Positions 1 through 7,607 of a stretch of DNA of 64,000 nt are shown one piece after another (position 1 is the first letter of the stretch; each line of letters begins with the position of its first letter). The notes under the pieces were generated by a model. It did not search any database and was not told where the DNA came from. It worked only from the letters and a program-made list of their open reading frames with translations. The stretch is from Sporosarcina thermotolerans (GTDB lineage: Bacteria; Bacillota; Bacilli; Bacillales_A; Planococcaceae). The translations under genes were made by a program, and so were the position numbers. The stretch spans positions 3,526,001 through 3,590,000 of the forward strand of contig NZ_CP125968.1 in the NCBI RefSeq assembly GCF_030067815.1, in the 5' to 3' direction.

Positions 1-137
1 AAGAACTCAGAGTCCTTAAGTTTTTCCAGTATACCTTTCATATGAGGCTTAATATCAACAATTTTCTGTTCTTCGTTGTCAAAGGTGATATATAGCCAGC
101 CGTCAGGAAGTGGTTTTACCGATTTGACTAAAACCAT
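1..137 (-). CDS. DUF2442 domain protein (partial, 3' end outside window)
   Basis: The reading frame starts at an ATG with a GGAGGTGTT ribosome binding site just upstream and runs off the window edge after 45 codons. It begins MVLVKSVKPLPDGWLYITF and continues with a VDIKPHMKG stretch, the layout of DUF2442 proteins. These small proteins of unknown function are commonly encoded next to DUF4160, as here: the DUF4160 frame lies directly upstream on the same strand, and its natural end (150) is 13 nt before this start, so the two probably form one transcript. The pair is often discussed as toxin-antitoxin-like, but that is not shown by this sequence. Confidence 0.75.
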   Translation of the reverse strand, partial: MVLVKSVKPLPDGWLYITFDNEEQKIVDIKPHMKGILEKLKDSEF

Positions 138-224
138 TTTAACACCTCCTCAGTAGAGTGGTGGAATTTTGTTGGGTGCTTTCCCATCACGGCAATCGTT
201 CCACCCTTTCATAATATCATCTCG

Positions 225-419
225 CTATTTTTCCAGCCACTTTATCACATCTTTTTCCTTACTTGAAGGTAGTGGGCTATCCCCCTTTAGGTATTGCCCA
301 GTTGCAATTTCAATTCTCGTTTTATACTCCCCAACAATATGAAAATGTGGCGGGTCATGATCGTTGTAATATAGCACTATTATAATGCCACCAAATTTAC
401 TTATTCTAGGCAACAACAT
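225..419 (-). CDS. DUF4160 domain protein, shortened by an in-frame TAG
   Basis: Starts at an ATG behind GAAGGTGGTG and encodes MLLPRISKFGGIII followed by YYNDHDPPHFH, the hallmark of DUF4160 (function unknown). The frame stops at TAG (225-227) after 64 codons. The same frame stays open beyond the stop for another 25 codons (RDDIMKGWNDCRDGKAPNKI...) to a TGA at 150-152, which gives the usual family length of about 90 residues. The TAG therefore looks like a nonsense mutation, or a sequencing substitution, in what was an 89-residue protein. Its partner DUF2442 follows downstream. Confidence 0.7.
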   Translation of the reverse strand: MLLPRISKFGGIIIVLYYNDHDPPHFHIVGEYKTRIEIATGQYLKGDSPLPSSKEKDVIKWLEK

Positions 420-447
420 ACACCACCTTCTAGTATATGACAAAAAT

Positions 448-1025
448 TCAGCGAGACTCTGACAACTCCTCCCCCCTTTCCCTACAATACCTCGCATACT
501 CCCTCCCCGTCTTTTCCCAACCAACAGGCAATAAGGACGGCAATAACTTCAGATCCAAAAACGCATGGGGGCTTTTCTGTTCATAAAAATAATATTGATA
601 AGATGAGTAGCGATATTGTTCCATCGAATCAACCATCGGCTCTTTCGTTTCAATCGGGTTCCTATGTATATACGATCCAACATTCAATAAACCAATTGGA
701 TCGACAATCTCTTTTGAGTAATACCTGTTTTGATAGATTTGACCAACATAGTTGTATTTTTTACGGTAATAGTCACTGTACCGACGATTAAGACGCATCA
801 TGATTTTCCCAAGTGGAACGATAGGTGAACGCATCAGCAAGTGGACGTGGTTGGACATGATACAATACGCATACAATTCGAATGGGTATTTGCTATTTAC
901 AAAGTTCAGGTTCCTAAAATATTCATACATATCTCGTTCAGTATTGAATATGTTCTGTCGATTGTTGCCCGGACAATGATGTGATAAAAGCCGTTCGGAT
1001 GCCAATCCCTCTTCTTATTAGCCAC
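448..1025 (-). pseudogene. REP-associated tyrosine transposase (RAYT / Y1 HUH family), one frameshift
   Basis: The protein has the Y1/IS200-like transposase signature: YCIMSNHVHLLM (the HUH metal-binding HxH), then RLNRRYSDYYRKKY and VGSYIHRNPIETKEP with the candidate tyrosines. This is the RAYT family, single-strand endonucleases that act on palindromic REP sequences. The N terminus continues in another frame as a GTG start at 1025 (VANKKRDWHPNGFYHIIVRG) and joins at about 968, where a GGG appears to lack one G. The total is about 192 residues, normal for the family. Palindromic repeats lie nearby from 1482 onward, and a second RAYT fragment lies at 8518. It is either a true pseudogene or an intact gene with a consensus error. 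Confidence 0.8.
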
Positions 1026-1209
1026 CAACAACCATCAATATCCGGTCCTTCGATTCTTTCATCGGAGCATCCGGCAATCCGATAATAACACAAGCCTCTT
1101 TCTCATCCCGTACATTCGCCTCCACCATCACTCTATGCCCTTTCATCCCCTCCAGCCCAACGCTCAATACATAGCCCACAACCTCACCCCATATCTTTTC
1201 CCACACCAT
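1018..1209 (-). pseudogene. Fragment of ComM/YifB-type Mg-chelatase-like AAA protein (N-terminal domain)
   Basis: About 45 codons read SVGLEGMKGHRVMVEANV then DEKEACVIIGLPDAPMKES, which matches the N-terminal region of ComM/YifB-family proteins (normally about 500 residues, with a AAA ATPase core). The match ends at KDRIL and the frame stops at 1018. The upstream residues (MVWEKIWGEVVG) do not fit the family. Its end overlaps the start of the RAYT gene. This is a relic with no P-loop, cut out of a larger gene and fused into the present context; function is not expected. Confidence 0.7.
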
Positions 1210-1480
1210 ACAGTAAACTGACTTTTACGTAAACTTTCTAAAAAGGAGAATAATGAGGATTTGAGGGGTTTTGGGGAATAATTATTTATATCGACAGATT
1301 CAAAATTAACGACAAATCCAATAAACATGCGGTTTATTGAATTAAATGAGGGTTATGCAAAATTTCTTTTTTGGGTAGAAGGTTTTTTGTATTTTTCCAT
1401 ATTCATTCTGAACTTAGCATCAAAAAAAGATTCCATAAGCGTAATTCGCCCCGGAATCTTTTTCATATTAAAAACGGTAA
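1210..1480. other. No gene recognised
   Basis: AT-rich stretch. A 72-codon open frame starting at 1327 has no ribosome binding site, no recognisable family, and runs into the palindromic repeat, so I do not call it. Confidence 0.5.
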
Positions 1481-1481
1481 A

Positions 1482-1532
1482 AACGGCACCGTATTATGGA
1501 GCAATTCGGAATTCAGCGAGAACCTGGTATCC
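1482..1532 (+). repeat. Palindromic repeat copy 1 (left arm degenerate)
   Basis: The right half (GAATTCAGCGAGAACCTGGTAT plus the CCTAAATTCC flank) matches the family consensus. The left arm is reduced to CGGCACCG-like sequence. Confidence 0.75.
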
Positions 1533-1591
1533 TAAATTCCTTTAGAAACATAAGACAACCATTAGCTTGAATAGAATGATAGGAAAGCGAT

Positions 1592-1795
1592 ATGTATGAA
1601 CAAATGTATTTACTTATCTTATATTATTTTTTATCAAGCGGCGAGATTGAGAATATGAAAATATTGACTGTCGAGATACGGGACAAATATGAGGTTTACT
1701 TTAAGGACAGATACGATGATGGTTATAAAACATCAATTTCAGAAAGGATTGGATCTCTTTTTGATTATCTTAAAGGTGAAGGGGGGCTAATTTAA
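1592..1795 (+). CDS. Small hypothetical protein
   Basis: A 67-codon frame with a weak AGGAAAG upstream of the ATG. The second half (VEIRDKYEVYFKDRYDDGYK then ERIGSLFDYLKGEGG) has protein-like composition with charged and aromatic residues, but I recognise no family. It sits alone between repeat copies 1 and 2. It could be a fragment. An opposing 98-codon frame at 1824-2120 has no ribosome binding site and is not called. Confidence 0.25.
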   Translation: MYEQMYLLILYYFLSSGEIENMKILTVEIRDKYEVYFKDRYDDGYKTSISERIGSLFDYLKGEGGLI

Positions 1796-2289
1796 GAAGT
1801 TGGGCAGAAAGGATTTTAGGGTACTATTTATTTAGAAGTTCTGTCGCTCTATGTTTGGAAAGATAGCTTAGAGAGGATATGATAAAAATGGATCTATTGA
1901 TTTTCATTATTGGTGCTACTGGTGAGTTTATACCACAAACGTATACACAGTTTTCTATTGTGTTTAAGATATTATGGCAGAAGGTTCTATGTTCCTTTAG
2001 TTCCAGAAAACAAATCATCCGGCCAAACTTAAACTTGTCGCTTAAATAATAAAAAACATTTAAAAAGGTAATAAGAACAATCCCGAATACAATTAAGGCC
2101 GGGATGTGACTTAGAACCATACCAGACTTGCAGGAACCATTCCTATTGTACTCTTATACTCCTATTTTTTAATAGGGTTATTTTTCATTAAGTTAGTTCA
2201 ACCCACGTTGTAACTTATAGATTAACTACTAATACACAATGTGTTGAATACTTTTTTATATTCGATTCAATTTTGTTTCCTGATATGGC

Positions 2290-2328
2290 AAAAGCCTTCT
2301 AACCGACAGCGGTTAGAAGGCTTTTTTT
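2290..2328 (+). terminator. Rho-independent terminator
   Basis: A 15-bp stem (AAAGCCTTCTAACC pairing with GGTTAGAAGGCTTT) with a short loop and a run of seven T on the plus strand. It could work in both directions. Confidence 0.8.
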
Positions 2329-2368
2329 CTCATTTACAGTCATTGGAATAGGATTTTTTAAAGACGAA

Positions 2369-2410
2369 ACCAGTTTCGGAACAATTCCGAATTCAATGAG
2401 AACCTGGCAT
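2369..2410 (+). repeat. Palindromic repeat copy 2
   Basis: ACCAGTTTCGGAACAATTCC then GAATTCAATGAGAACCTGG; the left arm carries a G-to-T mismatch to the right arm. Confidence 0.85.
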
Positions 2411-2420
2411 CAAAATTCTT

Positions 2421-2651
2421 CTATAATCTATATTTCTTCATCAATGCTTCAGCCTCTTTTATTCCTGTATCGGTCAAATAGACGGATTTGGAGCGCTTGC
2501 TTCTTCGTAACCAATCTTCCTCGGACAATGCATCCAACGCGTCAAAAGGATAGCTTTTCCAGCTCCTTCTTATCCCGTCTGGATATTCATCCTCTTCCCA
2601 TGATGTCAAATAAAGCAGCAATAATGTCAATTCCTTGATCTGTTTCTCCAT
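2421..2651 (-). CDS. DUF6429 family protein
   Basis: A 76-residue protein beginning MEKQIKELTLLLLYLTSWEE, then WKSYPFDALDALSEEDWL and a basic C-terminal half SKRSKSVYLTDTGIKEAEAL. This matches the short DUF6429 family, which looks like a winged-helix-type fold (the C-terminal VYLTDTGI resembles the wing and helix of MarR/PadR-like domains); that structural reading is inference. The upstream AAAGGGGCTATTTTT provides a ribosome binding site. It stands alone between palindromic repeats 2 and 3 together with a decayed gene upstream. Function unknown. Confidence 0.7.
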   Translation of the reverse strand: MEKQIKELTLLLLYLTSWEEDEYPDGIRRSWKSYPFDALDALSEEDWLRRSKRSKSVYLTDTGIKEAEALMKKYRL

Positions 2652-2730
2652 AAAAATAGCCCCTTTCAGTAATCTCTTGATAAGTAATCAGACTTATGAG
2701 GGAGGTTGTATGGGCAGACATCCCACGAAG

Positions 2731-3426
2731 TTAAAACTTGCTTAATTCATCCATAAAGGCGGGGCGTCTATGGTATGTTACTTTCAACTCATCCAACAAA
2801 AGCATTTCGTCTTCTCGACCAGCAATCTTACGGAATCGTCCTAACACATCCCTATACCGATTTCTGTTGGAAGTAGCATCCGCCATTGTTTTTATATGGC
2901 TTTTAAATAAGAGGGAGGCTTCATCTTTATGAGAAACCACTATGTACTCCAAGTACTTCTCGATCTGCGAAGGATTTGCTCTTACGTATGAAAGTAAAGC
3001 ATCAACATCTTTTTCAGCCTCAATAAGTTAGAGGTACATACTTCTATTTCCAACCTCTAATTCCCGTTTCAATTGGTTGTAAAATACTGTGTAATCTTCC
3101 ATAGCAAGTTCTTTCAAGTCCCAATAATATTCAAAATGCCCTTCCATGAGCAATTCGCGTCCTAACTTCGATTGCACATTCGGTGAATTAAATTTCTTGT
3201 ACGCATCGTAGCGCTATTTTATCCAACCCGTCAACAAACCTAAATAATCCCTATCCATTCTTTCACCATCGAAAGCCAACCTGATGACCTCATCATAGTT
3301 TCCGATATCCATTTCCTGTTGGATTAATCGCTCTCGGAACGAAGCATATTTCACTTTATCACGAAAGATCTGACTCGCTTCCAAACGGGGGCTGTCGAAG
3401 ACTTTTCTTTTTCGGTTCTTGTCCAA
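2731..3426 (-). pseudogene. Decayed C-terminal part of a large protein (SWIM zinc-finger-protein-like tail)
   Basis: One continuous frame from 3426 to 2731 is interrupted by in-frame TAG (after GLLTGWIK, near 3214) and TAA (after VGNRSMYL, near 3028) codons. Joined, it gives about 230 residues rich in Arg/Lys/Glu/Tyr and ending TYHRRPAFMDELSKF. A terminal RRPAxMDEL motif is what I recall from the C terminus of bacterial SWIM zinc-finger proteins; no SWIM motif is present in the surviving part. Two nonsense codons without any frameshift mark this as a genuine pseudogene, unlike most breaks in this window. The family assignment is tentative. Confidence 0.5.
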
Positions 3427-3447
3427 TTTCGTATTCAGTAGTAAAAA

Positions 3448-3493
3448 GGTGTTAGGTTCCGGAACAATTCCGAATTTAATGAGAACCTGGTAC
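3448..3493 (+). repeat. Palindromic repeat copy 3
   Basis: GTTAGGTTCCGGAACAATTC then CGAATTTAATGAGAACCTGG; it lies on the downstream side of the DUF3990 module. Confidence 0.85.
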
Positions 3494-3517
3494 TTGAAGT
3501 TCAGAAACCGGTATCAA

Positions 3518-3566
3518 AAAAGGAAAGGAGATATAACCATATTTCACATGGCCTCTCCTTTCCTAT
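3518..3566 (-). terminator. Terminator of the DUF3990 module
   Basis: On the minus strand GGAAAGGAGA pairs with TCTCCTTTCC and is followed by six T; it begins at the stop codon of the 83-aa gene. The same structure follows the second copy at 17207. Confidence 0.8.
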
Positions 3567-3814
3567 TGATAAAAATGTTTTTCCAACGCTTCATAATCAT
3601 TTTGATCAGTTAATATGCTGAGTGCCCAATTATAGGGGGATTCATGAAAACCCAGTTTATCTTTAATTAAAGAATCCTCCACGTGAGAGTCTATAATTAT
3701 TCGCATCGCTTCCTCTTTGCTTTTACCAAACTCATTTATCAATTCCGTAGTGATATGCTGAACCATTAAATCAACTTCATAGCGAAGTTTATTTGTATTA
3801 TTTGTATTTAACAT
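3563..3814 (-). CDS. 83-aa partner protein of the DUF3990 module (copy 1)
   Basis: Starts at an ATG behind GGAGGTGATAAA and encodes 83 residues (MLNTNNTNKLRYEVDLMVQH ... DQNDYEALEKHFYQ), soluble, acidic at the C terminus and without membrane segments. Its start overlaps the stop of the DUF3990 gene by 7 nt, so the two are translationally coupled. Small proteins of this kind next to DUF3990 genes are usually regarded as the partner or antitoxin; that role is inferred from the arrangement only. A second copy (17253-17504) differs at about eight residues and has lost its DUF3990 partner. Confidence 0.75.
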   Translation of the reverse strand: MLNTNNTNKLRYEVDLMVQHITTELINEFGKSKEEAMRIIIDSHVEDSLIKDKLGFHESPYNWALSILTDQNDYEALEKHFYQ

Positions 3815-4362
3815 TTTATCACCTCCAATAGTTCTAACTGCTGTGCATCTTCATCCGTTAATACCGCTAACTGATTCTTATTATGATATGCTTTTATATC
3901 CTTAAAATTCGTTGACAATAAACCACCGTCAGCAACAGGGCCATAAATCCAATCTTTAGATTTTACGGGATCTTGATTCCCTTGGCGCATATTCCATACA
4001 AATTCTTTCCACACCGAATCTTCAGCCCCGAATACCTTATAGTTTAACTCTTCCCATTCGGCAGCATCCTTAATCCTAAACTTGAGAACAGTGGGTTGAA
4101 AATCCTTTTTCATGCCGAGAAAATCACCGATTGTTATACTAGACAATTCCAGAATTGATTTAATAGGAATCGGTTTTTCTGTACGCCGTTTTGCCCAATT
4201 CTCGGCTTGTACAAAATTACTTGTCAAGTAAAAACCTGGTCCAAAATCAACTCCGCCTTTTTTCCTTGGAAATATCTTCACCCCATGTTTAATAACGCTA
4301 TCAGAGTATAAATCTATCGTCCCATGATATAAGGGTAAATTAGGATCATAATTAATTAACAA
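3808..4362 (-). CDS. DUF3990 protein, putative ADP-ribosyltransferase-like toxin
   Basis: 184 residues. The N-terminal LPLYHGTIDLYSDSVIKHGV, the central VDFGPGFYLTSNFVQAENWAKRR and the late WIYGPVADGG segment fit DUF3990, a family whose H-x-T/S ... GFYLT pattern resembles the ADP-ribosyltransferase fold (fold assignment is inference). The likely start is TTG at 4362, with GGAG about 10 nt upstream. It is the first gene of a two-gene unit with the 83-aa protein, an arrangement typical of toxin-antitoxin pairs. The whole unit lies between palindromic repeats 3 and 4. The copy at 17.5 kb keeps only the last 30 codons or so. Confidence 0.7.
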   Translation of the reverse strand: MLINYDPNLPLYHGTIDLYSDSVIKHGVKIFPRKKGGVDFGPGFYLTSNFVQAENWAKRRTEKPIPIKSILELSSITIGDFLGMKKDFQPTVLKFRIKDAAEWEELNYKVFGAEDSVWKEFVWNMRQGNQDPVKSKDWIYGPVADGGLLSTNFKDIKAYHNKNQLAVLTDEDAQQLELLEVIKC

Positions 4363-4471
4363 TCATATTGACTCCATTCCAGTTTTCTAAATTATATCAT
4401 GAGTTTCTGAATATTTCATTTCTCTTCTCCATTTACGCAACTATTTAACCGGACGACCAACATGCTAAAAT

Positions 4472-4513
4472 CGGTACAGGGCACAGGAAAATTCCGAGTT
4501 CAATGAGAACCCG
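4472..4513 (+). repeat. Palindromic repeat copy 4 (degenerate)
   Basis: CGGTACAGGGCACAGGAAAA then TTCCGAGTTCAATGAGAACC. It retains the family length and right flank (CGAAAT) with several substitutions. Confidence 0.75.
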
Positions 4514-4613
4514 AAATACTTATTTTGAAAGTAACTTTAGATTTGCTTGTTAAAACTATGATTAGTGAATCAAAGACCTTGTGATAAGATGAAGATAAAA
4601 CGGAGTGATTTGG

Positions 4614-5165
4614 ATGGAATGTACAATTTGTGGAATCGCCCCGGTGCGCGTACAGTTCGACGGACAGCCGTTTTGTATGGATTGCTATAATGCTGCAATG
4701 GCGGAGGAGTTCGGGGTGGACCTTCCCAAACTACCCACAACATTTTCCGTGGACGATGAAAATGGTATTCATCGAATTTTTGAAGTCGAACGCCGGATCA
4801 TGGGTACAGGAATTTTGCTGACAGCCCGCGAACGATGGGAGCACTGCTATGAATTTGCAGTGGATGGAGAGTTAGTTGCCGATCAACATACACTGTTCAA
4901 CCAACTCAAAGAAAAGACCAAACGGGGGCTGTCGAAGACTTATCTCGAAACAGGAGAGTATCCAAGTGGCGAGCCGTACATCACTGTCAAAGGCGATCAC
5001 TTGAAAGGCGTGCTGTCCTATAGTGAAACTAACAGCGAAGCACCGCTCGTCATCATAGACGGCAAACCATATACATGGAAAGAAGTCGGCCGTCTTTTGC
5101 AGGCATTTGAAGGCTTTCAGGTGAAGATCGAAATGAAGGATTTGGCGGATGAGTGGGAGGAATGA
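4614..5165 (+). CDS. Zinc-ribbon protein of unknown function (full copy)
   Basis: 183 residues from ATG 4614, with GGAG 8 nt upstream. The N terminus has a four-cysteine ribbon (CTIC at residues 3-6 and CMDC about 15 residues later), followed by a predicted beta-rich domain with KTKRGLSKTYLE and VVIDGKPYTWKE-like segments near the end. I recognise the layout as a conserved hypothetical family of Bacillales (probably a recently numbered DUF) and not as an enzyme. It sits between palindromic repeats 4 and 5. A second copy with the same upstream region (7240-7400) breaks off after 30 codons. Confidence 0.65.
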   Translation: MECTICGIAPVRVQFDGQPFCMDCYNAAMAEEFGVDLPKLPTTFSVDDENGIHRIFEVERRIMGTGILLTARERWEHCYEFAVDGELVADQHTLFNQLKEKTKRGLSKTYLETGEYPSGEPYITVKGDHLKGVLSYSETNSEAPLVIIDGKPYTWKEVGRLLQAFEGFQVKIEMKDLADEWEE

Positions 5166-5171
5166 AATTGT

Positions 5172-5245
5172 ATGTATACTTCTAGTGCAACCTGCCGAAC
5201 TGCTTGTCATACGTCAGATTCAAAATCGATGCGAAAGAGGAGAAA
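5172..5245 (+). repeat. Dispersed repeat B, copy 1
   Basis: A 70-nt segment from TATACTTCTAGTGC through GCCGAACTGCTTGTCATACG to AAAATCGATGCGAAA. It recurs at 11137-11187 and 16928-17000. It directly follows the zinc-ribbon gene and precedes palindromic repeat 5. Confidence 0.8.
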
Positions 5246-5252
5246 ATTGAAA

Positions 5253-5299
5253 GGTACCAGGTCCTGGAACAATTCCGAATTCAATGAGAACCTGGTACC
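5253..5299 (+). repeat. Palindromic repeat copy 5
   Basis: Near-consensus copy: left arm GGTACCAGGTCC, centre TGGAACAATTCCGAATTC, right arm GAACCTGGTACC, flank CGAAAT. Confidence 0.9.
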
Positions 5300-5315
5300 C
5301 GAAATGATTTTTGAA

Positions 5316-6804
5316 CTACGGATTGGATGGATTTTGTACTTGCCCTCCACTGTTTAAAAAGTCATCGTAGCGTTTTACGAAAGATACGATGTGAGCTCGC
5401 TTTAATGGGTCGTTTACCCCATAAGATTGATAAGTTTTCGGTGATTTGCCGTTTACTACTAAACCTGATGAGATGTTGGCATCATACATGAATTTGACCG
5501 CTTCTTGTAAAGATACCGACTTACCATAGTGGAGTGAAGCCATCGCTCTTGCTAAGTCGCCCCTTGTCACTACTTGGTCGGCAAGCGCTTTATTTGTAAG
5601 CGAACCTTTTACTGGTATTTTGTACTTTTCAGCTATTTGATACGGGACAGATGCAAAGTAGTTTGGTTGTGTGGGTTTTGTTGTGTTTAGTTCCTGCGGT
5701 TTTGAATGTCTCAATAAAATAGTTAGCATCTGAGCTTCAGTCAGGTTCCCTTGTGGGTCTAACCAGTTACCAATCGTCATAATAATCCCGTTTGTCGGGT
5801 GTGTCGTGTTATTATACCCCCGTATATAGCCTTTTTCTATAGACCATAACATGTCTTGTGACCAATATTGATTCTCCTGATAATCATTGTACGTAAGCTG
5901 TTCCTTTTCTTTACCTTTAAATAGAACCGTAAATTCCATTGTTCCTAATGTCATCCCCGGATCTCTGAAAATCGCTTCCCCATTATTGTCAACCGTCTCT
6001 TGTTTCAGAGTATATTTGGAATTCTTGGGTTATATCCTTTTTGTCTACCCACGCAATACCTGTATTGTCGGATGTTACTGACATCTTTTTGTCATTTGTA
6101 AACTTTAATATAACTTTTTCGTTCTTTAAAGGTACTCCTGCTTCATTCTGAAGTTTGATAGCAATTTTGGAACTATCAGTTATCAAATCACCTCTTATTG
6201 GGAAATACTCAGATGGTTGTAGGTCTAATACCCCTATCTCACTATACTCTCCTTCGCTGTATTCTACTTTACGTACTTTAAAGGAAGCATAGTTACCTAC
6301 TTTGAGTTTTGTAGTGTTATAAATTAAATTATCTCCTTGAAAATATCGCTCTTCCAAAGAAAGCTCATTCACAGAGCTATCCGCTTTTGAAAGGTAAATC
6401 TGATACTCTTCTCCTAGTTTGAATCCTGGGTTTTTAAAGATTACATGATATTCCCCAGTCTCTCTATCGAATTGTTTAGGCCCGATTTCAATAAGGCTTA
6501 TATCTTTCCCTGTTTTAGTTCTGTGAACTAAAGTGAAAGTTGGGATATATGTTAAACCATCTTGGTAGTAAGGTATCCTAATAACTGTATGTACCCCTGT
6601 CGTTACAGTCTTTTTAGAAAAATCTTTTACTATTCCTGCTGCTTCATATACAATCTCTTCAAAAGTTGTCTCTAAACCTGAATCTGTCCCTTTCTGCAAA
6701 CTTTGTTCATTCTTTTCGGTTGTGTATTCTTCTGCAAAAACCGATACCGTAAACATAGAAATTACCAAAGCAAGTGACATTATTAAACTGAATGTTCCCT
6801 TCAT
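5316..6804 (-). pseudogene. Secreted S-layer-homology (SLH) domain protein, one frameshift
   Basis: Starts at ATG 6804 behind GGGGGAATTGGA. Residues 1-25 (MKGTFSLIMSLALVISMFTV then SVFAEE) form a signal peptide with an Ala-x-Ala-like cleavage site. A beta-rich region of about 250 residues follows. A single-base shift near 6000 separates this from a continuous second part (ETVDNNGEAIFRDPGM onward) that carries SLH-type repeats: WSIEKGYIRGY, LTEAQMLTILLRH, VTRGDLARAMASLHYG and NDPLKRAHIVSFVKRY. SLH repeats anchor proteins to pyruvylated cell-wall polymer. With the shift repaired the protein is about 495 residues and looks intact. It is likely monocistronic, between repeats 5 and 6. Confidence 0.7.
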
Positions 6805-7185
6805 TCCAATTCCCCCTATATTTGGAAATACTATAACAATCTTAACAAGCATAAGCGTTTTAATCAACAGCATATAACGAGGGGGATTCGTTCAGGTAAG
6901 AATTAGCCATTCGCCCATAGCGGGTCTTGGAAGATAGGGGAATAAAACTTCTATTGATACTCTTCGGCGCTGGCTCCGCGAAGTATTAATCTTTTAATGA
7001 ATCGAAAATTCGAATAGTATGACAGCAGGCCCCAAGAAAAACCCCAGCTATAAAAGCTGAGGCAAAATCATCCTATTCTATTCCCATATCTCCAACAACA
7101 CCCTGCCCACACAAACCCCCACTAACAACCCCTATTACCCTATCCCGCTCCTCCACCGTCAAACTAGATTCCGAAGGTGAAAACA
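6805..7185. other. Intergenic region upstream of the SLH gene
   Basis: No gene seen. It holds an imperfect hairpin at 6957-6986 (ATACT/AGTAT plus TTCG/CGAA) and a minus-strand terminator-like hairpin at 7036-7062 (listed separately). Confidence 0.5.
7030..7062 (-). terminator. Terminator-like hairpin
   Basis: Minus strand: CCTCAGCT pairs with AGCTGGGG around TTTAT, followed by TTTTTC. Confidence 0.55.
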
Positions 7186-7232
7186 GGTACCAGGTTCTAA
7201 AACAATTCCGAATTCAATGTGAACCTGGTATC
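7186..7232 (+). repeat. Palindromic repeat copy 6
   Basis: Left arm GGTACCAGGTTC and right arm GAACCTGGTATC; centre TAAAACAATTCCGAATTC. Confidence 0.9.
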
Positions 7233-7286
7233 CTATATCCACTCTAAGTCATGTGATAAGATGAAGATAAAAACGGAGTGATTTGG

Positions 7287-7400
7287 ATGGAATGTACAAT
7301 TTGTGGAATCGGCCCGGTGCGCGTACAGTTCGACGGACAGCCGCTTTGTATGGATTGCTATAGTGCTGCGATGGCGGTGGACACCCTTGCCTTCAGCTAA
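7287..7400 (+). pseudogene. Truncated second copy of the zinc-ribbon gene
   Basis: The upstream sequence (GTGATAAGATGAAGATAAAA) and the first 30 codons, including both CxxC pairs, match the full copy at 4614 almost exactly. The match ends abruptly after SAAMA, where unrelated sequence begins and a stop follows at 7398. The abutting 130 nt (7380-7515) are relatively GC-rich with no recognisable gene and mark the breakpoint. A truncated duplicate. Confidence 0.75.
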
Positions 7401-7607
7401 CAGTTCCTACTGCCAAGCCTGTAGTGGACTTTCACCACCAAGTTATAGCGCATGCCTGGCGCACAGAAAAAGCCCCGCAGAGATTCCTCTCTACGAAGCT
7501 ATAGCAAAGAAGTAATCTGAATTGTGTTGGTGCCAGGCACCGAACTTAGAGTTGCTGAGGTGTATTTAGTCCATACGATGAAGAACAAATGTCTTCGGTA
7601 TTTCTTA

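Noticed and set aside
1327..1545. 72-aa plus-strand protein
   Set aside because: No ribosome binding site, no family, and its end is the palindromic repeat.
1824..2120. 98-aa minus-strand hydrophobic protein
   Set aside because: No start signal and no recognisable pattern; AT-rich DNA gives such frames by chance.
7378..7515. Group II intron or IS end abutting the truncated zinc-ribbon gene
   Set aside because: No intron domain V or transposase seen; the segment remains unexplained.
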